In this document: positions 37,491 to 50,139 of the stretch, in pieces
How positions within the stretch are numbered: the stretch's first letter is position 1
Layout of the letters: every line of letters begins with the position of its first letter
Position numbers and translations under genes: made by a program
Notes under the pieces: model-generated
Told to the model about the DNA's origin: nothing
The model's database searches: none
What the model saw: only the letters and a program-made list of their open reading frames with translations
NCBI RefSeq assembly: GCF_000524195.1
Contig: NW_020170384.1
Location: 247,198-311,197, forward strand
Direction of reading: 5' to 3'
From: Echinococcus granulosus
Lineage: Eukaryota; Platyhelminthes; Cestoda; Cyclophyllidea; Taeniidae
Length of the DNA: 64,000 bases

Positions 37491-38966
37491 AACAGAATTT
37501 CAAATCATTACAATATTAATCAAGCTAAGATCTGGATGACAGATCAGTTGAATTGAGCGGATTCCTCGGTTTGTCCAATTCCATTGCCCAATTATAGTTG
37601 GCCTATCAATGGGCCACTTTCACAACAGACTTCATCTTTTGGTACGTAACAATGAGAAGAATCCTGATACCTAATGTCACAGTCTCACACTATAGTTGTT
37701 CGACTTTTAGGAAGCCTCACCCTATAATACAGAATTGGAAGTGTAAAAATGATAAATAGCAGTGAAGCAAAAGACTTTTTAACCGCCTTGGCCTTAAAAT
37801 CGTAGTCTCACTCATTGGACATTATTGCCTTTAAACATGCAACGAATTGCCAACATTTTACTGCTAGAAGACCAAAAAATAAGTAGCGCAAAACAATATT
37901 AAAGAAGGCTGCTTGGCGCTTATTTGCCTACTAACAAATGACCATGAGCTCCGATACATTACACGAGTACTTACCTAATTCAGCCTATCAATTTTGTACT
38001 TTTGAGTGTTTCTTTGACCATAAGTACTGTTTTTCATAGAATTCGACAAATGCTGGCAGGTTAAACTATCCGGTTCATCACACACACACTAGATGTGAGC
38101 GGAGTTTTGACTGGTTAGGAGAAAACGCCCATTCTGTTTGACATGAAATTGGGCTGTCGGCCCACGTCTCAACCTCCTTTTGCAAACATTACGTAGTCTG
38201 CAGCCACTTTCATAATAATACGGATACAAATAATTTTTAACCTGCTCTCTACCATTAAATTGGTGCTGACAATTAAAAACATGAACTTTTTCCTGCCAGG
38301 TACGATTCAGACCAACCCGTTTCATTTGTGAGCCTGCTTACTAAGATTTGCTTAAGTAAAACCAAATTTGGTCTAAGCTGAACCTTTCGCAACTATCAAA
38401 AATCCAACACACCACTTCTCAATTGCCATTTGACTCAAAGATGGGATTTTTACACTTTGGTTGCAAGCCTTTTAAACCTAATTTATATTTTCCATAACTT
38501 TGCGCTAAAGATTATCACTGATAGTGGTCAAATATTTCTTATCACTATTTACAACTATTCCAATACCTCTCAGAAGATCGTGACAAACAGAGACATACTT
38601 GAACAGCCACTTTTCCGCTTTGACATATATATTTCCTCTATTATCAGCACCAATCATTTCCCCTTTATGCCCCTGATTTTGAATGATACCGGCTACAATG
38701 TGCTATCGTAAGTTTTTAACGAAGGCAACGTGTGGTATTGACTGTCATAGAGTTAAATAAAGTGAATTTCCTTCTAAATCCTACATTAGAAGTCTACAGC
38801 ATCTTCAAAACAATATTTTATGGAAGAATTTTGTCTTGCCTATATGGTGGTTTTTAGGTTCATATGGAGAAATAACAATTTTTCAGTCAGTTTTCCTTCA
38901 TTCAAAATCAAAAAGCTATTATATGCTTACACTTTCTGGCGTAAAATAGTAGCAAAACACTGGTAC
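37491..38966. other. Intergenic, nothing recognised
   Basis: AT-rich sequence with no coding, RNA or repeat signal that I can support. Confidence 0.5.
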
Positions 38967-39924
38967 TGTAAAATGTTAATTGTTAGTTTAACTTTCGATT
39001 TTCGCAACAGGCACTTAGGGCCTGGCCTGGCCTCCTAAACTCTTTAGCGGCTCCACTCCCTCCTCCACATCAACAATACATATTCTACCCCAGTGTTATG
39101 TCTTCTTCGTCTTTAGATAAGTCTCGACGCACTTCATTGGCGGCAGCGGAAGGCAAACTTGATCCTAAAGGACTACCACCCGAATTTCTATTAATGAATG
39201 CTGATGAAAGAATTTGTGACATCCCTAATAGAGGGGCTGAAAATGACGTTTACTTTCGGCATTTACTCTGGTCCCGTATTCTGCAGGAAAGCTATTAATG
39301 AGTGAGGCAATACTAGCTATGAAGTATTAAAAAAATAGTTGGCTACAGAGCTGTCTGCTGTACCTGAATGAGGATATCAGCCACGTAAACATGCGATACC
39401 TCCTCCACTTCTCTACTAGCCGGAGAAAGTCTGGATAGAGATGGTTGGTCAGCACTGAAGTGAGAACAACGATAGACATGGAAAGATTAGCACATTCTCT
39501 CTTATCCCAATTCATTTTACAATCAGGACAAAAATATAGATCTAGTAAAATTGCTAAGAATAGTCAGTGACATTGCTGTCAAGTATAACCTCATTTCATG
39601 AACGTTTGATGATTATTACAGCTGGCTCGTGGGTGGGTTCCTTACATCACTCATTACGGTGTAATGGCTGACTTGGGGGGCTGACGAAGGGGAACACCGT
39701 AGACAAGGTTTAAAGGACGAGAAGAGCAATGTAATGCTGTACTGCTGTTTGTTCAACTCTCGGTATTGGTAACGACCCGTTTAGGGGCTCCGCCACTGCA
39801 CCCCTGCTGGGAACCTAATCCCCAGACCATGCCGGTAGCCCAATTTCTACTGTACGTCATCAATACATGTTCCGCCCAAGTATTGTCTTCTTATGTCCTC
39901 AGAGAAGTCTTGAGGCGCCACTGC
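38967..39924 (+). mobile_element. TRIM-like LTR retroelement, copy B
   Basis: An element of about 958 bp: 5' LTR 38967..39136 (170 bp, shortened by an internal deletion), 593-bp centre, and 3' LTR 39730..~39924. The primer-binding-site candidate is at 39138 (tggcggcagcgg), and the purine-rich tract aaaggacgagaagag (one pyrimidine) is at 39712..39726. The centre aligns with copies A and C in pieces (gaacccgatcctaaa-like start, agagatgg block, gtaatggctga block) but is about 120 bp shorter. A 66-codon frame from an ATG in the 5' LTR (39098..39298) runs across the LTR end into the centre; it is not kept open in copy A and I do not regard it as a gene. Confidence 0.75.
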
Positions 39925-42900
39925 CCACATTCACACTATAAAAGGTGTCAATCGAAAAGTGGTCTAAAGTAAAACATTCAATCAAGTAACTAATTTTATG
40001 TTTATGCTTGTACATCTACTCACAGTAGATCTCTGGTTTGGTAATCTTTTAATTTATTAGTTTAGGAAATCGTTTTTCTTTTAGGTTATATCGCAAATCT
40101 CACAAGCATTCTACGTTAGCATTTAAAGGCTTTGAGCGGGGAGAGAGCATACTGCAAACGAATTAATGCAAGTATTCAAGTATTTCATGGATCGTTTGCT
40201 TCTCACCTACTGCCACCTTACTGATGACCATTGTAAAGTTTGCGGACATTCTCTAATGTTTCACTAATGCTTAAAATCCATTGTTGTGTGCTCCCTTTGT
40301 GCTTATTCCTTTCTGGGTGAAAAGATGAACACGTCGTTGCTCCAAAAAAAATGGTCACTCGGTATCTTAATTTGGCACGATTGCTAATCTAGTATACGTA
40401 GAAATTTAACTCCGTGCAAAAAATCTCCGAGTAAGAAGCGTGAGGAAATCGTATAACGATTAACCGCCTTTCCACCCTTTCACTACACCGATAAATCAGC
40501 AAATGTAAAAATTGAGATGGAGGCTTATTTTTTACTAATAGTACTTTTAAAAAAGACCTCCAAATTTGACTTGATACTCAAATGTAGTTTTCATCGCCCC
40601 AAAGCACTTTCTCCATGTTGGCAAAAGTTAAAAAGATCTTGAACTCCTTTAGTGTAGTGGTTGGAAATGGGTTATGCTGAAAAAATGCTGTCCCATATTT
40701 CTCCGCGACAAGGCGATGAACTGTCTAGTAGTACTTTTCTTTCTGATGATTTTACGACTGCACTTTTTACTGCTTGGTTGAAACCTTAGTGAACCAAATT
40801 GCTTCCTTTGAAGGCACATGAGAAGGTCATAAATAGGACTAAGTTTGTACCCTGTGCAGTAAAATAGAGCACACTTTATCTGTGTGCTATAAATCAGTCT
40901 GATATTATAGGCGGCCATCAAGCCAGTGATTTAATGCATATCACTTTAACATAAAGTGGATTTAACAATCTCAGAAACCTCACCAGCAAAATATGGCAAA
41001 TTTTTTCGCTTGTGGCCATTGCACATGTATTTGTATACATGGTCTTACATAAGAAGCAATATTCAACATTTATTTTACATTCCGTTTCCCCTACTTGGGA
41101 AGCTATTATTGTGCATTCTTTCAGTTTGTTTTTAAGTATTTTGTTTTTTGAGTAACAACTGAACATATTAGAAAGTCGAACTGTAGGAACAAGAGCAATA
41201 ACAATGAAGATATACGATAACATTAGCATTATTATCGTGTCAATGTTTTTTTTTAGAATAGGTAATGCTTAATTTCCAAAGGCTTTATTCTCTATGGTAA
41301 ATTTAAATCCTAAATAAAGATTTTGTAATTGGTTGTTTCCTATACGACACTGGCTCCATAAAAACAGGTTTAAAAATGGATTACATCATTACTAAGATTA
41401 AGGCTTTAGGAAACATCCCTACTTTAATACCCGCAGATACTCACCTGGCCAATGATGTTTTTGCATAATTATTTAATGGATGCAAAAATAAAAGTTGCCC
41501 TGCTCATGGTTCACCAATGAAAAATCCTTTGTAAGTTAAGTGCTGCTAAATTGTTCATTCTTTTGGGTCCGTTTTTAGTCCACTAGTAACACCTCGCTCC
41601 ATACAAATGCATCTCTATAATGTGTCAACAAATAGGATCAGAATATTGTTTAAACCTTTGCTGAATCTAACAATATGTCCAAATGCGTAAAGTCGGGAAA
41701 CAGAAGACTTTCTGCATAGTGGGACAAATGTGGGTGCTATATCTAAGCACTGGATTCCATCCGGCTTCCCATTCAGGACCTCCTATGGATCGCAGTCTTC
41801 CTGGTAATTTATGTACAGCATAGGGTAGTATCATCCTTTGCTTCTCTTCTGCCGACATGAGAACAAAGATCGGTCTCTCCAATTTTATTTCATAGAATTA
41901 ATGGGCATTTTTTGTAACATATCACGAAATACGCGTCGAAGTGGTATCAATAACCAGTGCTTTTAAACCAAAATGCGAATTCAGTACACAATCCTCTGCT
42001 ATTTTGGACTTCCATTCCACTTGTCCCCACGGGAGCTGGTAGTAGATTACACTTCAGCGCCAGTTCCCTGAGACGACCGGTAGTGACAACTCAAATGCAT
42101 CACAATAGCGCCTAATTTAAAGTAACTCACAACAACCTCTTAACAAATTTTGAGGCAATAACTATGTCCTAGGTATTAAGGCCATAGTAGTACAAACCTC
42201 TAGGGAAATTTACTCAAAAGAATCCCCAGAAAATTGAGATTTTATTTATTAAAGGTACTCTTAGAAGTAATTTTAAAATTCACTTAAGCGTTGCAAAATA
42301 TGTTTTCACATCATGCATTAGAGCTAACTGAACAATGGTTCATAAGTCAACTTACATGCCAAAAAACAACTGGTTTGATTAGCCCATTCCTGTGAATTGG
42401 GAGATAGGAAATGAGCAAGGGTGTTCTACCCCAAAGTGGATTACTTAGGACTTTCTTGGCTAAAAAATTGTTTCAGGCCATTCCGCTGTTCTATTTTGCC
42501 TTAATCTAAACATTGCTTAGGACTGCTGAGTGCTTAATGGCTTGTATCATGTTTGCTACGACCTCTGCTACTCTGCGGCGTCAACTTGAACATGCGTTTC
42601 CTGTGTGGTATAGTGCAATCCGGTGGTTGCTGTTTCGGGTATTTCCTGGCTGCTTCAGAAAATGTTTTCAGCGGCAGCAATATCTCCTAAAATCAGTCCA
42701 TGAGTTTAATTTGTTACTAAGTGTGACTTTAAATCCCCTCTCACAGTGTGTGTGTGAGAAGATTGCTTTCCATGGGCTAAAGTCTATCCCCTGTCAAAAT
42801 CGTGGCCCAGTATTGAGATGAAGCAAACTTTCAAAATATGCACATAAGCACATAAGCATTTTACATATTAGTGCATAAAATTGCTATGCTATTATTACCT

Positions 42901-45900
42901 TTTTTCTGTATGCAATGTGTTTAATTAATTAAAAGCTTTTTGAAGGCATGTCATGTTAGATAAAAGTGCACTCCATCATTAAAACCATCTATTATGCACA
43001 AATATAGACTTTTATCTGTTTCAAAGCGGACGATTTTTTCTTTTAAATAGGCAGTTTATGATTTTTGTTACCTATAATCCCAGGACCTAAGCACTTTAAG
43101 AGTCGTCAAATCCACTGTTCCGGCTCTACATTGGTCACTTAATAAGCATCGTGCTTTATAAAAGGAGTCATGCCACTTGCGATTTCATTACAAAAGCAGC
43201 AATATTAACTAGTCTCCCTAAAGGTTAAAAACTTTTTCAATTGTCCAGAAAATATTTTGCATGTATCATTTTCCATCGTGAAAATATCCAGCTGTAAGCA
43301 CCTTGGATGGTGTGTCATTGCACCGTAACATCTTGGAGACGCCTAGTGTTTTGCCAAAGGACAGCGAAAATTTTTTGGTGAGTCTGGCAGAAGACCGCTC
43401 GCGCGTTTTCCTCTTTCTCGTTAGTCCTCTTTCGCTAATAACCATACTTTAGGTTCCGTTTGGTGTCGATTCGTCAATACCTCTCATTACGCTGTAAACT
43501 GTCTTATTTTTAATAACTAGATGCATCACAATATAGTGACTTCAAAATCTTGAAAATATGGTATTCGCTCATTATAAAGCACAAACATTCCGGTGTTTGA
43601 AATTCTATTCTATAGGTTAGCATATTCCAAATCTTTCCCTCGTTTCTGTCAAAACTAACCTCGTAGATCGAGGTTACCCTTAATTTGAGGTATGAGGATA
43701 ATTACAGGTTTTACTTTCCAATGAATGTGTGAATTTTGCACCCGACTAAGTAACCAAATGCGAAGCAGCAAATCTTTATGGAATTGCAGTTTGATTAACA
43801 AAATAGAAATCTAGTGTTTACTGTGTTGCAATAATGTCATTGAAAAAGTTTCATGTCCCCTTTTTAGAGGATAATTTTGTCAACAACAGGGTATACAAAT
43901 TCAGCTTCAGAATAATCATCCATGTCAACTCTCGAAATGCCATGTTGTGGCTGGGATTTTCAGGCATCACTGGTTTAAAATCTGTAGGAATTTTGTAATT
44001 GTGTCGGAAATCATTATGATAAGACGTGTAACACTTACCTCCTAATTGCAGCAGATTTATCAGACGTGAAAAACGATAAACAAAAGTCGCTTTAATGCAA
44101 CTAAGGTAATGTGTAACCGTTCCAGCTTGTTTAACTCCGTGCAAATGATGTTGTAATGATATGCCACCTGGAAGAATGATCATTTATTTTACGGAAATTC
44201 TATTTTGGGAAAATAAGAGTTTCTGTTTTTTACAAATGTGGATGATCTTGTTCTAGCACCTGTGAAACTTCCATTCAAAACTCTTGTCGGAATGTGCATG
44301 CAAAAATACATGGCAATATCTCAAATCTTCATACCTACATCCCTTTTCATACAAGAAATCTCTTTTCATTAATCAGTATTTTCGACTATGGATTTGTTTT
44401 TACTAAAACTCAAACAATAAAATTGTTCTACCTTCAATTTTTAACCAATTCTAAACAATGTCATGAAATTTTACTGCGTATTTGCTGGAGAGGTTTGCAA
44501 CTCTAGGGGCAATTTCTGCTCAGATTGTCTGAGAGTCTCCAGTAACATGATTAATTCCTCAATAATCCAAAACAGCGCTCTCGTTAGGCTCTTCCGACTG
44601 TCAAGTGTCAGGTGCGGATGGACTTTAAAAGTGCCAATAATTGTTATAAGACTACGACCGATTAAAACATGCTAGGACTGAACCATCCTTTGTCTCCGTT
44701 AGCCAGTTGTTAGGCCTCTCAGCCACCGATCGTTAGCCGGGTATACACCTGTCGTGTGCCTCCACCTGTTCATACACGTTAGCAGGCGAAGAGGTCCATG
44801 GTCACGCTGGTTGGAAATTCGATGGGACCCAAGCCTATACACATTAAATCCGGTAATAGCATTACTCAGAATAGACTACCTTGGTCTTCCTGTTAATCGC
44901 CCCCAATGCTGCGCTATAACACAGTAGGGTTATACACGTCAAAAGAAGTATTTTTTGATAACAAAGAATTCTGGAAAATACCCACGAAGGCTTCTTCTTT
45001 AAACTGGACAAATGGTCATTTAAGCAACTGGTGATTGGGTGACTCACTGTCGGGCAGCTGACATTTTCGACAAGCAGTGGGTGCCGCTATTCACCTCAAT
45101 CTAATTTACAGCAGGAAATGTAAAAATACGCTGTTAAAAAGCTGCCATAGCCATCGAGAAATCGGTAAGCATCTTCACACATTGTGCAAAATAGAGAGGT
45201 CGTAATTTCGATCAAGGAATGTCGGAACGACCTTAATTGGAATTTAGAATTTCGCAAAATACCGTTTGTATCATTTCTACATGTGACCAGAAAAATCCCT
45301 AGAAACCTTTTGCCAAAATAAGCATCAGCAAACAGTTCATTGATAAAACCACTATATTGTGAAGTCCTAAAGTTTTTAGCCTCATTTTGAGTTTGATATG
45401 GCAGATTTAATTCTGCTTCACTTACAAACTTTCTAACGTAAAACTAATTACGTAAACCACTCGAATTGTATGTCCTCTATTTTTAATAAAAATGTGCGTT
45501 ACACCTTCCTTGTTAAATCCTATGCCTTCGTTCCATCCTTTGAGTCATTATAGTAGAATATGACATTTCTCCCACAAATCGTGTCACTGCAAGTGTTTGT
45601 CGTACATTTTTGCCGATTTCAGTGTGCTTTTATGTTTATACGGACACACCTGGATCGTGCTTTACTGAAATGATCAAATGGATTACATACGTATTTTGGT
45701 TCTATGACGATTATTTTGGTAAATCAGGATCAGGCAAGCACCAGCAAGATTACATAAATTATGTTTTGGTGAAAAGAATCGAAGAATGTTCAGAGGACTG
45801 CTGGACTAGCATTTTTGCTGCAGGAAGTTTGACATTGAGGATGACGAGGTGATAAAAGGGACGAGTGAAATGTAATGTAGAAGGTGTTGATAGACCTTGT

Positions 45901-46431
45901 CGATTGAGTAGAGGCACAGGGACCGTCTTCCTACTTTCAGGGTCAGGAGCAGTTGGTCCCGAAGAAATTGCAAAGACTCAAAGCTTAATGGTGGTTTCCT
46001 CGGAACAAAAATTTAGTTTTTGAAGTTCGGCTATTGTGGGGATAAATAGGAGTAAAATAACTACAAAGCAGGCAATACATTATCATTTCACCTGATTTAT
46101 ATCAACAATGAGTCTGCAGCATCTCAAACCATCATGTAATTATCCTTATTGTGGTTCAGTTGTGAAGAATTCAATTTGCCCATTTTTTAAATTGGAGTGA
46201 TGTAGATGCCCATAGTTCTGAATTAAGTCATTTTTGCTAGATATAGAGGGTGGCACCTTGTGCATCCACCAAAAGTGAGAATTTACACTTTTACTGTAAG
46301 TACACTGATAGTGGTGACCATCTTAGAAATCTAAAAACGTTTTTGAGATCGTGTACTGTAGCTACCTTTCTAATACTAAAAAACATATTAGAAACAAGGG
46401 AGAAAAATTGCCGTTGCTCCTCCCAAATAAC

Positions 46432-46540
46432 AGGGTAGTACCACCGTGAAAATCTGCACTGGCACGGGTATAATCAGACTGGGGAAAAAATAAACACCGA
46501 TTGTTCAGTTGATTGACATATCTCAACCTGGTACTACCCT
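46432..46540. repeat. 109-bp segment bounded by 12-bp inverted repeats
   Basis: AGGGTAGTACCA at 46432..46443 and its exact reverse complement at 46529..46540. No flanking direct duplication is visible. It could be the remnant of a small terminal-inverted-repeat element, or chance. Confidence 0.4.
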
Positions 46541-47442
46541 AAAGGGTAGGTAGAAAACTTTCACTCGTCGATCATTAGGAGAACATTTAATTCAATCACA
46601 AATGTTGCCACGCGCGATGGCATGACCGAGCAACTTTCCTATAGCTTACAATTCACACGCATCTTTAAGGTAAAAAATTAGTTGGAAAAAGCCTATTCAG
46701 TAGAATTTTCTCATTACAGAGCACAAAACTAACAGTGATTTGATTTCTTTGGTGAATCAAATTAATGTGATAACGTTTTGCATGTCCATAGGTGAACCCA
46801 CTGAAATAATCCGACATTTTTAAGGAGCATATTTACAGGAAACACTGCAATTTCTTCTTCAAACTTAATCTCCTGCTGCTTTATATATGTTTACCTTTAG
46901 TGAAATACAACGTTATCTGCTGAGACTATAATTATATCACACAATGCTAAGTAGTAAATGTTGTAGTTTTTGACGGACATTTTTACACACCGCAATATCT
47001 GAATGGACGTTTATAAGCCCAGAAAACTCTTTCCCCATGGCTTTCATTTACAGTTGAGTTGTTTTCCCAATCGCTATAATTGATGAGGCGCAGTTGTGAG
47101 AGGCATTTCTTCCGACACTACTTTCATTCCCATTGGTGAGATCAATCCAAAACGCAAATTCCAGTAAACATTGGACTGACGAAAAGATAGCAATTTCATT
47201 TGGTGAAATACTAGAATAAAATTGGTTTCCTAATCTGCAATCGTTTCTTAATTCCTGCAAATTTGTTGCCATTTGCAAATAAATCAAACACCACTGATTA
47301 ATTGTCAATTGATATCGGACTGTTTAATTTCCCCACGGCAGCGTTATTGACATTAAATGGCATCATTTGACTCCGATGGAATGTCATACACAAAGTTTAC
47401 CAATCCACTGGAATATGTCTTCAGGTTAGTCATTCTATTTAC

Positions 47443-47553
47443 TGAATGACGCTCGATGACAGCTTGCACGTACTTCTCCTGTGTGGCGACTCGAGATCCT
47501 CGAGCGGGCGGCAGCAATGGAGTCAACCATGCTGGCAACAGAGCAACAAGCAT
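47443..47553 (-). CDS. Weak candidate first exon, unrecognised
   Basis: A GC-rich patch in AT-rich DNA. From an ATG with A at -3 it reads MLVALLPAWLTPLLPPARGS and then RVATQEKYVQAVIERHS, reaching a GTAAAT donor-like site in phase 0. The start resembles a signal peptide. A second minus-strand frame is also open here, so the call rests on composition only. Confidence 0.2.
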
Positions 47554-48151
47554 TGTGTGGCCGAGCGCTATTTAAGGCTTTTAGCTCAGGAAATGACTTG
47601 TGTTGCTTTCAAAAAACAGGTCACATCCTCCCTTTCGGATAGAATGTTCTAAGTTTCTACAAAATTTGTTTGCTTCCTGTGTTGCATTAAGTTTATATAT
47701 ATACTTTAAGATATTAACCTTAAATAGCATAACAAAAACTTTAACGCTCTTTCTCAAGTAGATTCTCTTATTTTTAAGCATGATACTCTTCATTATGGTG
47801 AATCAAATAGAGTAAAACTTCTTGCATTTTAATAAAATAAAAGCATTTGCTATTGGAATTATCTCTAGAGGAGCAAGTAACTTATGATTTGCAGGTGGAA
47901 ACCAGGCTCGCAAACGCGATTAAAATGCCCTCGTTACCTCTTTTGGAGTGTTTGTTGTTGTGCAGAGCCAAAGGATATTAATCATCCGCATTTTGTCAAA
48001 CAGAAGATACAAATAAGCCTCAGCTTAAAGGTATTTTTAAACTATATATGGACATTCATTAACTAAAACAGTGATTCTGAGTGCCTTTATTTAAAAGCTT
48101 ACCAAAATCGTTATCTAAAATTCATTGATTTATTTTTGATTAATGATACCG

Positions 48152-48347
48152 TGGTAACCCTTCGAGATTTTCTTAAAGATGAGAGAAGGCATAACATTAG
48201 GGAAAAATTGCATAATGCCAACTTACAGAAGGGCTAGGGAACTACAGACAGCCCAGAAGTCATGCTGCCCAACGGAAGTACAAATGCGGAGCTGCAATTG
48301 CCAGCGAATCCAAAACGAAGAGTTAAACAAATAATCAAAGTATTGGA
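48152..48347 (-). repeat. Solo LTR 8 of the TRIM-like family
   Basis: A minus-orientation copy of about 196 bp. Plus-strand blocks are gaaggcataacattaggg, cagcccagaagtcatgctgc, ccaacggaagtacaaatgcg and gaagagttaaacaaataatc. It is among the better preserved solo copies. Confidence 0.75.
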
Positions 48348-50139
48348 GCAGTCTCTACACTATTGTTTGCACATTTATAATGAAGATATAGTGTGAACGA
48401 AAGTTTTGCTCCAAGCAAAAACTACGGCAACTTCCGTGCCACTGACGGAAATTCCCCCCTCCAACAATTAAACAGAATGTTGGTTAGCATGACAAAGGGC
48501 TTGATGTGACACCGCTAGGATAATAATGACATTAAAGGACGGAACAATGATAGTACTGACAGATGGACGCCTTCATCATCAAAGGCGCTACCAAAACTAT
48601 TTTCAGAAATCTAACTTCACTCATGTGTAGCCTGAACGAAAAGAAAATGACGGGGTACTATCCTATACCCAGTTCTGTGCCAAATCCCTCCCCCCACCCC
48701 AATAAAGTTAGTCGTATTTGACCCCCAAGGGGTAATTCCCTTCACCGGAGTGCGAAATATTTTACAAAATTGCATTGTAAAGTCGGATAAAATTAGCACT
48801 TAATGATAGTGAAATATCCGCACAGCTGGAGTGAAATTTATCAGACAAAATCATCAGTAATTATTAATGGTGGTTTGATAGTTTTGCCCAGAACTACAGA
48901 AAATTACGTAAACAACAAGACCATCTATTTCACAAATTCATTAGCTTTTCCAAGAAATAACAATCATGAATTTAATGAAAATGCAAAGTTGTGAAACATT
49001 TGTTTTAGTGAGTAGCTAGGGTAAACCTATCATATTGTTTGCCAGAATGCGGTTTTTTAGGTCATTTTGAAATAGAAGGAGTACAAACCTCCCATATAGA
49101 AGTCCGTCATTTCGTGTAAAGCACTTTGTCTACGAAGAAGGAATTAGATCTTGCCTTCTCTTTATGATTTAGTGTGTCCTTGGCTTTTCACTCGGAAATT
49201 GGAACTGCACTATTTTAAAGGACTCAATCGGAGTCTTTATTGCCGGAAATTATAATACATATTTTTGGTAAATGATTGAGAATATATATAAATTTATAGT
49301 CCCACAGGAATCTAAATTTAACCAACCAGGTCTTTGCAGAGTAAAATGTAATATCGACGAATTTCCTGCATCGTTACAATGCTTGGCTGTCATCTTTCGA
49401 TTGACAGTCGTGCGACCCTTCCCCAGAGCACCTCCATTGGGAATTACTTGATTTTGCTAAGGTTGGAGTAGTCTTTCCCTTCAATCTTGGCATCTCTTTA
49501 TGCTGCTTGAATGCAACAACATAAAGTTGTATTCGTGACACAAGTACAAACGGATTATTGGATATTCCTAAACAGGGAAGAGTAGAATATTCCTAAAAGT
49601 AGAGAAAAATCCTTAATGAAAGCTCTTGGACTGCTGAGCGATCTGCGAAGATTAAATACATTTATTGGGCTCTATACGCGAAAAATTTGTGTACTTGATT
49701 GAAATCTAACTCCATGTTGAAATAAGCAACATATTTAATACTCATCGAAGCAAATTTTTAAAGAAAAAGCCGATGTCATTTTAACTCGCGGTTAATCATT
49801 TTCTTGCTCGTTAGGCCGCAAATACTAGTTCATAAAATTAGTCAATCCTATTATCACAAAGTATGACACAAGTTTTTACTGGTCTTATTTCATTTTTTTC
49901 AAGGCAACAGGTGCCTGCATTTCAATTAATGATAGACGTATTTTAATAATAGTCGTTTCATAGGATTATACTATTGTCGCTGTTTTTCATCATTGAAACA
50001 GAATTCTTACAACCTCATTTCCTCACTTTTCACTGTATCGCAGCGGTTTATTTTAAGTGATTCTTAAAATAACCCTCAAAACAACCACACCTTTCCCTTC
50101 AATGCCATAGGAACTAATTTGTTTATTTTAATGTCGATT
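48348..50139. other. Intergenic, nothing recognised
   Basis: AT-rich sequence with no gene or repeat signal, apart from a minor 7-bp inverted repeat (GCTGTCA/TGACAGT) near 49388. Confidence 0.5.

Larger units (their letters stand above)
39925..48151. other. Long stretch without recognised genes
   Basis: About 8.2 kb of AT-rich DNA. It contains one pair of 12-bp inverted repeats (46432..46540), a weak candidate exon (47443..47553) and several chance-length frames such as 42513..42821 (plus) and 43851..44183 (minus). Confidence 0.5.

Noticed and set aside
39200..39230. CTGATGA followed by AAG in TRIM copy B, similar to a hammerhead ribozyme core; some LTR miniature elements carry hammerheads.
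   Set aside because: Copies A and C lack the motif, no GAAA with a matching stem follows, and none of the LTRs contains it.
41667..41882. Minus-strand frame with a protein-like stretch (HKLPGRLRSIGGPEWEAGW).
   Set aside because: The only donor candidate is weak (AAAGTCTTC), and no neighbouring exon or family was found.
42513..42821. 102-codon plus-strand open frame.
   Set aside because: No domain, signal or homologue recognised; frames of this length occur by chance in this sequence and splice support is absent.
45610..45852. 80-codon plus-strand frame with GKSGSGKHQQ, superficially like a P-loop.
   Set aside because: It does not fit the GxxxxGK[ST] Walker A pattern in context, and nothing else supports an ATPase.
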